A stretch of 64,000 bases of DNA, from NCBI GenBank assembly GCA_934201705.1, contig CAKPXF010000003.1:69689-133688 (forward strand), in the 5' to 3' direction. Source of the DNA: an uncultured Bacilli bacterium (GTDB lineage Bacteria > Bacillota_I > Bacilli_A > RFN20 > CAG-631). Below the pieces are notes generated by a model. It did not search any database. It was not told where the DNA came from and was given only the letters and a program-made list of their open reading frames with translations. Made by a program: the position numbers and the translations under genes. This document shows, in pieces, positions 34,085 to 43,125 of the stretch (the stretch's first letter is position 1; every line of letters starts with the position of its first letter).

Positions 34085-35269
34085 TTATTCAATAATATCT
34101 ACAACGTTTCCAGCACCAATTGTATGTCCACCTTCACGGATTGAGAACTTAGTTCCCTTTTCAACAGCGATTGGGTGAATTAATTCAACAGTGAATGTTA
34201 CGTTATCACCTGGCATAACCATTGCTACATCATCAGGTAATTCGATAACTCCTGTAACGTCAGTAGTTCTGAAGTAGAATTGAGGACGGTAATTCTTAAC
34301 GAATGGTTTATGACGTCCACCTTCTTCTTTAGTTAAGATATAACAAGCTGCAGTGAACTTGTGATGTGGATGAACTGATCCTGGTTTAGCTAATACTTGA
34401 CCACGGATAACTTGATCTCTGTTAATACCACGAAGTAATGCACCAACGTTATCTCCTGCTTCAGCAAAGTCTAATAACTTACGGAACATTTCAAGACCAG
34501 TAACAACTGATTTTTGAGTTTCTTTAATACCAACGATTTCTACTGGATCGTTTAAGTTAATGATACCACGTTCAACACGTCCTGTAACAACTGTACCACG
34601 ACCAGAAATTGTCATAACATCTTCGATAGGCATTAAGAATGGCTTATCTGTATCATGAACTGGAGTAGGAATATATGTGTCAACAGCTTCCATTAATTGG
34701 TTGATAGATTCAACATACTTAGGATCTCCTTCAAGAGCCTTTAAAGCTGAACCACGAATGATTGGAGTATCATCACCTGGGAATCCGTATTCAGTTAATA
34801 GATCACGAACTTCCATTTCAACTAAATCTAATAATTCTTCATCATCTACCATATCACATTTATTTAGGTAAACAACGATATAAGGAACACCAACTTGACG
34901 AGCAAGTAAGATGTGTTCACGAGTTTGAGGCATTGGTCCATCAGTAGCTGCAACAACTAGGATAGCTCCATCCATTTGAGCTGCACCAGTAATCATGTTC
35001 TTTACATAGTCAGCGTGTCCTGGACAGTCAACGTGTGCATAGTGTCTCTTTTCAGTTTGGTATTCTACGTGAGCAGTATTAATAGTGATACCTCTTGCTT
35101 TTTCTTCTGGAGCCTTATCAATTTCATCATATTTTGTGAATGTAGCTCCACCCTTTTCTGCTAATACTTTAGTGATAGCTGCAGTAAGTGTAGTTTTTCC
35201 ATGGTCAACGTGTCCGATTGTACCAATATTAACGTGTGGCTTACTTCTATCAAATTTTGCTTTTGCCAT
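34085..35269 (-). CDS. tuf: Elongation factor Tu
   Basis: Delivers aminoacyl-tRNA to the ribosome as a GTPase. G-domain motifs are GHVDHGKTT (residues 19-27), the effector ARGITINTAH, DCPGH (about 80) and NKCDMVD (about 136). Domains 2 and 3 contain the usual RGTVVTGRVERG and HTIGAGNVVDIIE end. 394 residues, normal. TTGGAGG precedes the ATG. Its codon choice is richer in G and C than the neighbouring unknown genes, as for highly expressed genes. It has its own promoter after fusA. Confidence 0.99.
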   Translation of the reverse strand: MAKAKFDRSKPHVNIGTIGHVDHGKTTLTAAITKVLAEKGGATFTKYDEIDKAPEEKARGITINTAHVEYQTEKRHYAHVDCPGHADYVKNMITGAAQMDGAILVVAATDGPMPQTREHILLARQVGVPYIVVYLNKCDMVDDEELLDLVEMEVRDLLTEYGFPGDDTPIIRGSALKALEGDPKYVESINQLMEAVDTYIPTPVHDTDKPFLMPIEDVMTISGRGTVVTGRVERGIINLNDPVEIVGIKETQKSVVTGLEMFRKLLDFAEAGDNVGALLRGINRDQVIRGQVLAKPGSVHPHHKFTAACYILTKEEGGRHKPFVKNYRPQFYFRTTDVTGVIELPDDVAMVMPGDNVTFTVELIHPIAVEKGTKFSIREGGHTIGAGNVVDIIE

Positions 35270-35305
35270 TTTAATTTTCCTCCAATATTTTTTTACTATA
35301 GTATT

Positions 35306-35334
35306 ATTTTATAATTTTTTATATTTTAAATCAA
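35306..35334 (-). promoter_or_regulatory. tuf promoter
   Basis: Minus-strand TTGATT (35329-35334) and TAAAAT (35306-35311), 17-bp spacer, in the fusA-tuf gap. Confidence 0.72.
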
Positions 35335-35371
35335 TATAAATTGATTCAAAAATCTTTTTTTTTGTTTTTTA

Positions 35372-37444
35372 TTAATGTTTTGTTTCCATTTTACTCATTA
35401 TAGATTCAGGAACTACTTCATAATGAGAGAATTGCATAGTAAATGTTCCTCTTCCAGCTGTTAAAGAACGAAGTGATGTAGCATAGCCAAACATTCCAGC
35501 TAATGGAATAAAGGCTTTAATGATTTGAGCATTTCCTTTTGCTTCCATACCATCAATCTTTCCTCTCTTTGAAGAAATATTACCCATTACGTCTCCCATG
35601 TATTCCATAGGTACTGTAACCTCAAGACTCATAATTGGTTCTAGTAAAACTGCTTTACAAACATTTGCTGCTTGATGGAATGCCATTGATGCCGCAATTT
35701 TAAATGCTGCTTCTGAAGAGTCAACCTCATGGTATGAACCATCAAATAATGTAGCCTTAATATCTATTGCTGGATAACCCCACTTAATTCCACCAGCCAT
35801 AGCATCAACTAAGCCATCTCTTACTGGCTTAATGTATTCACCAGGAACACTTCCACCAACAGTTCCATCAACGAATTCAAAGCCTTTTCCTGGGTTTGGT
35901 TCAAACTTAATCCATACATCACCGTATTGGCCCTTACCACCACTTTGACGAACGAATTTACCTTCAACCTCACCTGTTGCTTGAATTGTTTCACGATATG
36001 CAACTTGCGGTTCACCTACATTTGCTTGTACGTGGAATTCACGACGTACACGATCAACTATAATATCAAGGTGAAGTTCACCCATACCAGAAATAATTGT
36101 TTGACCTGTTTCAGCATTGGTATATGCTTTAAAAGTAGGATCTTCTTCAGCAAGCTTTGCTAAAGCAATTTGTAATTTTTCTTGATCATTTTTAGAACAT
36201 GGTTCAATTGCTTGTGAAATAACTGGTTCTGGGAATACTAATGATTCAAGAATTACAGGTGTATTTTCATTTGCTAAAGTATCACCAGTTGTAGTATCTT
36301 TTAAGCCAATTACTGCGGCAATATCTCCAGTATACAATTCGTTAATTTCACGTCTTGAATTAGCGTGCATTAATAAAATTCTTGAAATTCTTTCTTTTTT
36401 GCCTTTTGTTGAGTTATATACATAAGAACCAGAAGTTAGTTTTCCTGAATAAACTCTAATGTATGTCAATTTTCCAACATAAGGGTCAGTCATAACCTTA
36501 AATGCTAAAGCTGAGAATGGTGCATCATCTGATACTGGTACAACGTACTCTTCATCATTTAATGTACCCTTTGCAGGTTCAACATCTAAAGGACTTGGTA
36601 AATAATCAATTACTCCATCTAATAGTAATTGAATACCTTTGTTTTTATATGATGCACCGGCAAATACTGGAAAGAATTCTCCAGATAAAACACCAGATCT
36701 AATTGCCTTTTTAATATCAGCAATATCCATGTTTTCACCAGTTGGATCCTCCATATATTTTTCAAAGAATGCATCATCATATTGAGAAATTGCTTCAAAC
36801 AATTTTCCTCTTAATTCTTCAACTTTACTTTCATAGCCTTCAAGTACTTTATCCATTATTGTAACATCTAAACCTTTATCATCATTATAGATATAAGTTT
36901 TCTTTTCAATAATATCAATAATACCTTTAAAGTTGTTTTCTCTGCCTACTGGATATTGAACAGCATATCCTGCAGCAGCAAGTCTACTATGAAGTGTTTC
37001 AATACACATTTCAAAATCAGCGCCAATTGCATCAAGTTTGTTTACAAATACAATTCTTGGAACATTGTATTTGCTTCCTTGTCTCCAAACAGTTTCAGTT
37101 TGAGCTTCAACGCCGTTTTTTCCATCAAGTACTGTAACTGCTCCATCAAGTACTCTTAATGATCTTTCTACTTCAGCAGTAAAGTCTACGTGTCCTGGAG
37201 TATCGATAATGTTTAATCTATATCCTTTCCAGTGTGCTGTAGTTGAAGCAGAAGTAATTGTAATACCTCTTTCTCTTTCTTGTTCCATCCAGTCCATTGT
37301 TGCAGTTCCATCATGAACTTCACCAATTTTGTGGCTTACACCCGTATAAAATAATATACGTTCTGTTGTAGTAGTCTTACCAGCATCTATGTGAGCCATG
37401 ATACCGATATTTCTAGTTTTTTCTAAGCTATATTCGCGTCCCAT
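35372..37444 (-). CDS. fusA: Elongation factor G
   Basis: Translocation GTPase. G motifs are AHIDAGKTTTTERIL (residues 17-31), the effector region RGITITSAST, DTPGHVDF (about 82) and NKLDAIGAD (about 136). Domains II-V follow with the EPxxSGMGELHLD type stretch (ISGMGELHLDIIVDRV). 690 residues, normal. The ribosome site is weak (AGGTTG) and lies in the short gap after rpsG, so coupling to rpsG is probable. Part of the str operon rpsL-rpsG-fusA. Confidence 0.98.
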   Translation of the reverse strand: MGREYSLEKTRNIGIMAHIDAGKTTTTERILFYTGVSHKIGEVHDGTATMDWMEQERERGITITSASTTAHWKGYRLNIIDTPGHVDFTAEVERSLRVLDGAVTVLDGKNGVEAQTETVWRQGSKYNVPRIVFVNKLDAIGADFEMCIETLHSRLAAAGYAVQYPVGRENNFKGIIDIIEKKTYIYNDDKGLDVTIMDKVLEGYESKVEELRGKLFEAISQYDDAFFEKYMEDPTGENMDIADIKKAIRSGVLSGEFFPVFAGASYKNKGIQLLLDGVIDYLPSPLDVEPAKGTLNDEEYVVPVSDDAPFSALAFKVMTDPYVGKLTYIRVYSGKLTSGSYVYNSTKGKKERISRILLMHANSRREINELYTGDIAAVIGLKDTTTGDTLANENTPVILESLVFPEPVISQAIEPCSKNDQEKLQIALAKLAEEDPTFKAYTNAETGQTIISGMGELHLDIIVDRVRREFHVQANVGEPQVAYRETIQATGEVEGKFVRQSGGKGQYGDVWIKFEPNPGKGFEFVDGTVGGSVPGEYIKPVRDGLVDAMAGGIKWGYPAIDIKATLFDGSYHEVDSSEAAFKIAASMAFHQAANVCKAVLLEPIMSLEVTVPMEYMGDVMGNISSKRGKIDGMEAKGNAQIIKAFIPLAGMFGYATSLRSLTAGRGTFTMQFSHYEVVPESIMSKMETKH

Positions 37445-37471
37445 AAATTTATCAACAACCTATTATTAAAA

Positions 37472-37942
37472 TTACCAACGGAAGTGAGCAAATGCTTTAT
37501 TTGCTTCTGCCATTTTATGTGTGTCGTCTCTTTTCTTAACTGAAGCACCAACACCATTAGCTGCATCAATAATTTCAGCAGCAAGTCTTTCTTCCATAGT
37601 TTTTTCACCACGGTTTCTTGAATAGTTAACTAACCATCTTAAACCTAAAGTGATTTTTCTTTCTTTTGAAACTTCAACTGGAACTTGGTAATTTTGCCCA
37701 CCAATACGGCGAACTTTAAGTTCAACAACTGGAGTAATGTTAGATAATGCTTTTCCAAAAACATCTAATGCTGCTTCGCCAGTTTTCTTTTCAACGATAG
37801 CAAATGCTCCATATAAGATTCCTTGAGCTGTTCCTTTTTTACCATCTAACATAATCTTATTTACTAATTTAGTAACTAATTTTGAATTGTACACTGGATC
37901 AGGTAGTACATCTCTTTTAGCAATACATCCTCTACGTGGCAT
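37472..37942 (-). CDS. rpsG: 30S ribosomal protein S7
   Basis: Nucleates assembly of the 30S head and contacts the E site. It begins MPRRGCIAKRDVLPDPVYNS, contains the conserved NKIMLDGKKG and RRIGGQNYQVPVEV, and ends KMAEANKAFAHFRW, as in other bacterial S7. 156 residues, normal. AAGGAGG precedes the ATG. Second gene of the str operon; in many bacteria S7 autoregulates this operon by binding its own mRNA. Confidence 0.98.
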   Translation of the reverse strand: MPRRGCIAKRDVLPDPVYNSKLVTKLVNKIMLDGKKGTAQGILYGAFAIVEKKTGEAALDVFGKALSNITPVVELKVRRIGGQNYQVPVEVSKERKITLGLRWLVNYSRNRGEKTMEERLAAEIIDAANGVGASVKKRDDTHKMAEANKAFAHFRW

Positions 37943-37967
37943 ATTTTGATTTCCTCCTTATCCTAAA

Positions 37968-38381
37968 TTAAGCTTTTGGCTTCTTTGTTCCATACAAAGA
38001 GCGTCCTTGCTTTCTATCTTTTACACCTGCACAGTCTCTAGTTCCACGAATGATATGGTAACGTACACCTGGTAAATCCTTAACACGGCCGCCACGGATC
38101 ATTACAACTGAGTGTTCTTGTAGGTTATGTCCTTCTCCACCGATATATGCAGTAACTTCAAAACCATTTGAAAGTCTTACACGGGCATATTTTCTATTTG
38201 CAGAGTTAGGTTTCTTTGGGTTCATGATACTTACACGAGTACAAACACCCTTCTTTTGAGGTGAATTAACCTTTGTTTCCTTCTTAAGTAAAAGATTTTT
38301 TCCTTTGCCTAATGCAGGAGCTTTAGATTTAACAACACTTTTTTGTCTTCCTTGTTTAACAAGTTGATTAATTGTTGGCAT
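37968..38381 (-). CDS. rpsL: 30S ribosomal protein S12
   Basis: Decoding-site protein. It starts MPTINQLVKQGRQ and has the family motifs PKKPNSANRKYARVRLSNG and GRVKDLPGVRYHIIRG, including the Lys residues (PKKPNS and RVKDLPG) associated with streptomycin sensitivity when intact. 137 residues. The ATG at 38381 is preceded by GAAAGGAG; a codon 21 bases upstream would include the ribosome site and is rejected. First gene of the str operon, with a structured leader. Confidence 0.98.
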   Translation of the reverse strand: MPTINQLVKQGRQKSVVKSKAPALGKGKNLLLKKETKVNSPQKKGVCTRVSIMNPKKPNSANRKYARVRLSNGFEVTAYIGGEGHNLQEHSVVMIRGGRVKDLPGVRYHIIRGTRDCAGVKDRKQGRSLYGTKKPKA

Positions 38382-38407
38382 ATTTTTTCTCCTTTCATTC
38401 ACACAAT

Positions 38408-38452
38408 ACCAGGCGTTTTCACCCGGTTCTTTAAAATTAGACCTTATAGGCC
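38408..38452 (-). promoter_or_regulatory. Structured leader of the str operon
   Basis: Two hairpins precede rpsL in the mRNA. GGCCT-ATA-AGGTC is at 38440-38452. An 8-bp stem ACCGGGTG-AAAA-CGCCTGGT with two G-U wobbles is at 38408-38427, ending 15 bases before the Shine-Dalgarno. This is a candidate ribosomal-protein autoregulatory leader; I do not recognise a named class. Confidence 0.55.
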
Positions 38453-38471
38453 TTCTTCCATATGCTCTAAT

Positions 38472-38500
38472 ATTATGAACTAATTTGGTATTTATGTCAA
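38472..38500 (-). promoter_or_regulatory. str operon promoter
   Basis: Minus-strand TTGACA (38495-38500) and CATAAT (38472-38477), 17-bp spacer. Confidence 0.85.
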
Positions 38501-38517
38501 TTGTTTTTTGTATTTTT

Positions 38518-38555
38518 TATAAAAAAGGACCCAAGTTAGTAAACTTGAATCCTTT
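38518..38555 (-). terminator. Terminator of the large lipoprotein gene
   Basis: 14-bp stem (38524-38537 and 38542-38555; two G-U wobbles in RNA), loop TACT, then TTTTTT on the minus strand. Confidence 0.9.
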
Positions 38556-38579
38556 AATTAATTTTTAATTCTTAAAATA

Positions 38580-41500
38580 CTAGTAAACTGTTAAACCAGC
38601 TTTAGCCCATAAAGCAACATATGTTTCACCAATATAAGATTTTCCCATTGCTAAACTCTTTAATTGGTTAACAGCATTTGCATGTTCTGATTTTCCATCA
38701 ATATAATTTTGAATATCTATTGCAGTTTGATTTGGAAGTCCCCAATTAAATCCACCTTTTGCTTCTTCCCAATAGCCTTCAAACTTAGCATCATCATTAA
38801 TGACTGTTCTAACATATTCTGTTTTTGCAAGAGCTCTTTCAACTAAACTTTGAATTGTATCAGTTGAACTAACTACTAATTTACCCTTGAAGTAAACATC
38901 ATCAACTGTTTCTCTTGTAACTGTTAAATAATCAAGATATCCAGTGAAAATATTAGAGAAAATAATATTACCTTTACCTTGTTCAACAGCTAAAGTTTTA
39001 TTTTCACCATAAGCTTTTGTTGCTGCAGTTTCTGTATTTCCAACAACGTGATCAGTTGGCATAGTATCAACTTTCATATATGTTGAGCCCATTGAAGCTA
39101 ATACAAATGATCTAATTACATCATATCCGCTATATGCTAATTTATGAGTTGCTGTAGAATTTACTCCAGTCCAAACTTGAATTGCAAAGCCGCCTTCTGG
39201 GATGCAAATATTACCAGCTGCATCAACTGCTGGAGATTCTTGAGCATTTTTAGCTCTTAAATAATAGTTATCAGTTGCTAAAACTCTCTTGTTTCCGCCA
39301 AATGAACCAATATATTCAATTTTTCCATCTTTGTTTACAACCATTACATTTCCGCCCCATCCAGAAGTTTTAGATTGGAAAGTACTGTTGTCTGTATAAA
39401 CAATTGATGAGAAACCAGAGTCAGCCCACATTTGTGCATTTTCATTATCGTAGAAGATTTCAGAAACAACTTCAGATGTTAATGTTTCATTTGCTTCTTT
39501 TGCTAATACTTTTTCTTTAAATTGATCAAAGAAATTCATTTGATATTTTGAATCAGTATAAGTAATTGGTTGGTATGCTTTTGTATCAACCGGAGTATTA
39601 TCTTCAACAGTTAATTTACCATCAACAACTTTTACAACCATATTATTTAAAGCGCCATCTGCTAATTCTGTTTCAAATAAAGTATTTCCTGTAAATGTAG
39701 CAACATCCTTGCCAGTTAACTGATTAATTAATTTTGCCATTTTTTCTTTAGTATCTGAAATAATCATGCCACCTTCTGGAATAACTACATTGTATTCATT
39801 CCAAGCATTTTTACCATCATCAGTTGTACCTGGCCATGGTTTAAATGTAGCCCATATATTAAAGATACCACAAACTTTTCCAGTTTCTAATTTATAATTT
39901 CCATCATGATAGAATCCATCTGCTGGTCCACCATAACCACCACCTAATCCAAATGAAGCATAAATTACTTTTCCATTTGCATCAACACCAATTGTGTAAC
40001 CATCATTATTAAGAACAACTTCATCAGTGCCTGTGAATACTTTAGGTTGAGGTTCTTCATATTTAAATGCTTTAACCTTATTTGTTGTCTTATCATAGAA
40101 CATTCTTACATCGTCATAAGCAGCATTTCTTACATTAAATTTTGCACCATTGCTATCATTTAATTCAGTAAATGCACCTTTAGTAACTAGTTTTGCAATT
40201 GTGCTAGCTCCAGCATAAGCATCACTATTATATGTAGTCATTAAGAAACCACCCTTTGGAACAACAATTTCAAACTTACCGGCTGCTGTTGGTTCTTCTT
40301 GTGTCCATGCACCATAACCTTCAAGTAATTTGAATGTTGGGTTATTTGTTTCCCATACACCATTTTCATTTTGTCTTACATAGTATGCAGCATTTGCATA
40401 ATATCCAGTTCCACTAGGTCCACCATAACCATTTTGAGGACACCAAACTGCATAAGCAACTTTTCCTTCTGCATCAACAGCAACAGTTGTTCTCCATTGA
40501 CAATTTACAGTTCCTTTTCCCCATTGACCATCTTGATGAGTAACGAAGCCTGAATCATCAGTCCATACAGTAAATGGAGAATCTTTTGATGTTGATTGAA
40601 CATCAGCTGTTCCAAATTCAGTATATCCTTCTTCTAATTTTGCCCATGGAGCAAATTCAAATACTGCTTGATATTCAACATCAGTATCTCCAACAGTAAC
40701 TTTTAAGTCAGCATCAGTTGTAACATCTTCCCATTCGCCATTAGCATTCTTAACTTGCCATTTAACAAATGTATATGTAGAATCAGATTTTGAAGGTGAA
40801 AATTCTAATACTGAGCCCTTAGCACCAGCCTTAGTTTCAGTAACATCACCAGTGTGAACAGTAATCTTAGCATATTTAGCAACATCTTCAATAGTATGAA
40901 TAACATTCTTACCATCTTCAAATGTGTAGAATCCAGTAAAATCAACAAAATCTCCAACTGTTAATTCAGTATCTATTGCAAATTCAACATCACCAATTGT
41001 AACTTTCTTTGCTTCTTTTACTTCAGCTTTAACAGCTTTAATTTTCTTTAAGTTATTCTTTAATCCTACAAAGTCAGCAACATTATCTTCTGATACATTA
41101 GTTGTAGCAATTGCAGTTACAGTTCCATAGCCAGTAATTGTCTTAACAGTTGCTGCATTAACTTGTGGTTGACCTTTTACAGTTGCAAGTGTACCATCAA
41201 AAGCAATTGTATCTCCAACTTTTGCATCTTTAATAGCATCAGCACTTACTCTTATAGTATTACCATTTTCATCTTGTACATAAGCTACAGTATCATTAAC
41301 ATATGTAATAACACCTTTTGCATTGCTAATAGTTTCGCCATCTTTTTTAGTTAAAGCATCAGCAATTGTTGCAAATTTTTCTAATTCATCTTCAGCTGTT
41401 AATGGTCCATGAGATGGAGTATCCTTTAATTGTTCTCCGCCTGCATCCTTTAATTCTTCAGCAGTTCTTTCACGAAGAGCTAATTCATGGTTATCATTAA

Positions 41501-42338
41501 TGTAGAAATAATATTTATCTAAAGCCTTAGGAGCAATTGTTGCTTTACCCCAATCTTTATTATATTGAGAATCAAACGCACCTGCGCAACCATGTCCAAC
41601 TTCAGTTAAAGGACTTTCCCCAACTATTTCTTTGAATAATTCTTTTAATGATTGTTCAGCCAAATGGCCTTTAATTACAAATCCATCTTCTGGAATAACG
41701 AAGTTAAATAAAGCAAATGTACTATATTTTTTACCATTTACTTCAACCTTCTTTTGTCCACTTGAATACCATGTTGACCAATTTTCAAACTGATCATGCA
41801 ATGCCCAGAAATCCATATTATAAGGATCTGCAGCATCTAAATTATGATAATAGCCATCAGATGGTGAACCATAACCTGCACCTAATCCATAAGATGCATA
41901 TACTAAATATCCATCAGCATCAACAGCAAAATAATACATTCCTGGATCACTATCTAGAGGTACAGTTGTACGCCCTGTTAAATCCTTTCCAGTTAAGTTA
42001 GATTTTGATGTTGCATCACCTAATTCTACACCGATAGATTTATCGATTGCAAAATCAGTCCATACAGTTAATTCTTCTTTAGGAACATCTACATTAAATG
42101 CAACTTCCCATGTTTTTGCTTCTGGCGTTACATCTACACTTGATGATGTATCTTCACTTGATGATGTATTATCAGTAGAAGAATTATCAGTAGGAGTCGA
42201 TGAAGTAGTTTCAGATGGTTTTTCAGAATTAGAAGTATCTGTTGAAGAATCATTATTGTTGTTCTTACATCCAGAAAGTACTAATGTGAATGCACCCAAA
42301 CTAACCAAAAGCATTGATAAAATTTTCTTTGAGTTCAT
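38580..42338 (-). CDS. Large multidomain surface lipoprotein with four repeated modules
   Basis: 1,252 residues. A lipoprotein signal ends LVLSGC with Cys at 24, followed by a Ser/Thr/Asp-rich linker (25-75). Four modules share a VDxxGxxxYAxxxxxxGYGGPxxGYYH element (139-166, 621-649, 785-812; degenerate at 1001-1028), each followed 40-75 residues later by a V/I-IPEGGFxI strand (211, 689, 849, 1042). Between modules 1 and 2 lie OB-fold-like segments (about 325-490, GVITYVNDTVAYVQDENGN) and an InlB/bacterial-repeat-like domain (492-562). Probably an anchored glycan- or ligand-binding protein; this is an inference. Promoter and terminator are its own. It interrupts the usual rpoC-rpsL order. GAAAGGAAA precedes the ATG. 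Confidence 0.85.
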   Translation of the reverse strand: MNSKKILSMLLVSLGAFTLVLSGCKNNNNDSSTDTSNSEKPSETTSSTPTDNSSTDNTSSSEDTSSSVDVTPEAKTWEVAFNVDVPKEELTVWTDFAIDKSIGVELGDATSKSNLTGKDLTGRTTVPLDSDPGMYYFAVDADGYLVYASYGLGAGYGSPSDGYYHNLDAADPYNMDFWALHDQFENWSTWYSSGQKKVEVNGKKYSTFALFNFVIPEDGFVIKGHLAEQSLKELFKEIVGESPLTEVGHGCAGAFDSQYNKDWGKATIAPKALDKYYFYINDNHELALRERTAEELKDAGGEQLKDTPSHGPLTAEDELEKFATIADALTKKDGETISNAKGVITYVNDTVAYVQDENGNTIRVSADAIKDAKVGDTIAFDGTLATVKGQPQVNAATVKTITGYGTVTAIATTNVSEDNVADFVGLKNNLKKIKAVKAEVKEAKKVTIGDVEFAIDTELTVGDFVDFTGFYTFEDGKNVIHTIEDVAKYAKITVHTGDVTETKAGAKGSVLEFSPSKSDSTYTFVKWQVKNANGEWEDVTTDADLKVTVGDTDVEYQAVFEFAPWAKLEEGYTEFGTADVQSTSKDSPFTVWTDDSGFVTHQDGQWGKGTVNCQWRTTVAVDAEGKVAYAVWCPQNGYGGPSGTGYYANAAYYVRQNENGVWETNNPTFKLLEGYGAWTQEEPTAAGKFEIVVPKGGFLMTTYNSDAYAGASTIAKLVTKGAFTELNDSNGAKFNVRNAAYDDVRMFYDKTTNKVKAFKYEEPQPKVFTGTDEVVLNNDGYTIGVDANGKVIYASFGLGGGYGGPADGFYHDGNYKLETGKVCGIFNIWATFKPWPGTTDDGKNAWNEYNVVIPEGGMIISDTKEKMAKLINQLTGKDVATFTGNTLFETELADGALNNMVVKVVDGKLTVEDNTPVDTKAYQPITYTDSKYQMNFFDQFKEKVLAKEANETLTSEVVSEIFYDNENAQMWADSGFSSIVYTDNSTFQSKTSGWGGNVMVVNKDGKIEYIGSFGGNKRVLATDNYYLRAKNAQESPAVDAAGNICIPEGGFAIQVWTGVNSTATHKLAYSGYDVIRSFVLASMGSTYMKVDTMPTDHVVGNTETAATKAYGENKTLAVEQGKGNIIFSNIFTGYLDYLTVTRETVDDVYFKGKLVVSSTDTIQSLVERALAKTEYVRTVINDDAKFEGYWEEAKGGFNWGLPNQTAIDIQNYIDGKSEHANAVNQLKSLAMGKSYIGETYVALWAKAGLTVY

Positions 42339-42382
42339 ATTAAATTTCCTTTCATATTTTTGGAATTCGCTTTTCCATAATT

Positions 42383-42412
42383 ATTATATATTTTAAGTAT
42401 TGAGTAAGTCAA
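42383..42412 (-). promoter_or_regulatory. Promoter of the large lipoprotein gene
   Basis: Minus-strand TTGACT (42407-42412) and TATAAT (42383-42388), 18-bp spacer, 45 bases before the start. Confidence 0.8.
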
Positions 42413-42494
42413 CATACATTATTTTAAAAACAATTAAGGAAAATGATTAATGACAAGATAATAGATTATTTTCTAAATTTTTGACACACAAGAA

Positions 42495-42600
42495 GAACAA
42501 AAGTGATTTTTAATCACAAATGGGATGAAAATCCCATTTTTTAATGATGTACAATTATAGTTATTACTTGTTTAAGGTAAATAACTATAATCTTACCTGT
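42495..42600 (-). ncRNA. Right end / omega-RNA-like region of TnpB copy 1
   Basis: The tnpB 3' end runs into three hairpins: ATTATAGTTATT/AATAACTATAAT (42554-42565 with 42580-42591), AAATGGGAT/ATCCCATTT (42518-42526 with 42531-42539) and GTGATT/AATCAC (42503-42508 with 42512-42517). On the minus strand it then ends at TTTTGTTC. The same layout and end occur in copy 2. In active TnpB elements this region is the omega-RNA scaffold, with the guide lying just beyond the boundary. Expression is not shown. Confidence 0.65.
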
Positions 42601-43125
42601 ACTCGATATGGTATTGTTAGACCTCTATCCCTAAAATTTGATATTATCTCATCGTTAGGTTTACTTTTTTTAAGTATATTACATGCTGCATTTAAATCAG
42701 CATTTATAACTCTTCCATTACTTGTTTGATATAAGCCTCTGTATATTCTTTTTCCTAAATAATTATCTTTCTTTTCTATTTCTTCATTATCTATAAATGA
42801 AGATTTTGATGAATATGATTCATTTATTATCTTTACATCTATATTTACTTCGTTCAGTTTGAACTTTAGTTTGTTTATATATCTTGCAAGTGAAATCATG
42901 CAAAATGATTGATTGATTTTAATCTTTTTCCATCAATTATAAATTAATTACCATTATTTATACAAATCGTCGCAAGATTGTTTATTCCTATATCTATTCT
43001 AGCATATGCATTAGCATTAAGATTTATTCCTTCTTTATCCTCTACTTCATATGAAAATTAAATACTAAAGTAGTAAAATAATCTTACTTTAGCTTATAAA
43101 GAGTAGCATTATAAAGATTCTTTGA
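42585..43125 (-). pseudogene. TnpB (IS200/IS605 family) relic, copy 1, internally deleted
   Basis: Three stretches align with copy 2: an N-terminal bit (SKNLYNATLYKL type, 43072-43125), the RuvC-I region (RIDIGINNLATICINNGN, then an in-frame TAA at 42944-42946), and the C-terminus (IINESYSSKSSFIDNEEI ... INADLNAACNILKKSKP). Two internal segments are missing. The second deletion joins SINQ directly to SF at an AATCAAT-like short repeat and keeps the frame. The usual CxxC zinc finger is absent, as in copy 2. Not functional as a nuclease. Confidence 0.88.
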
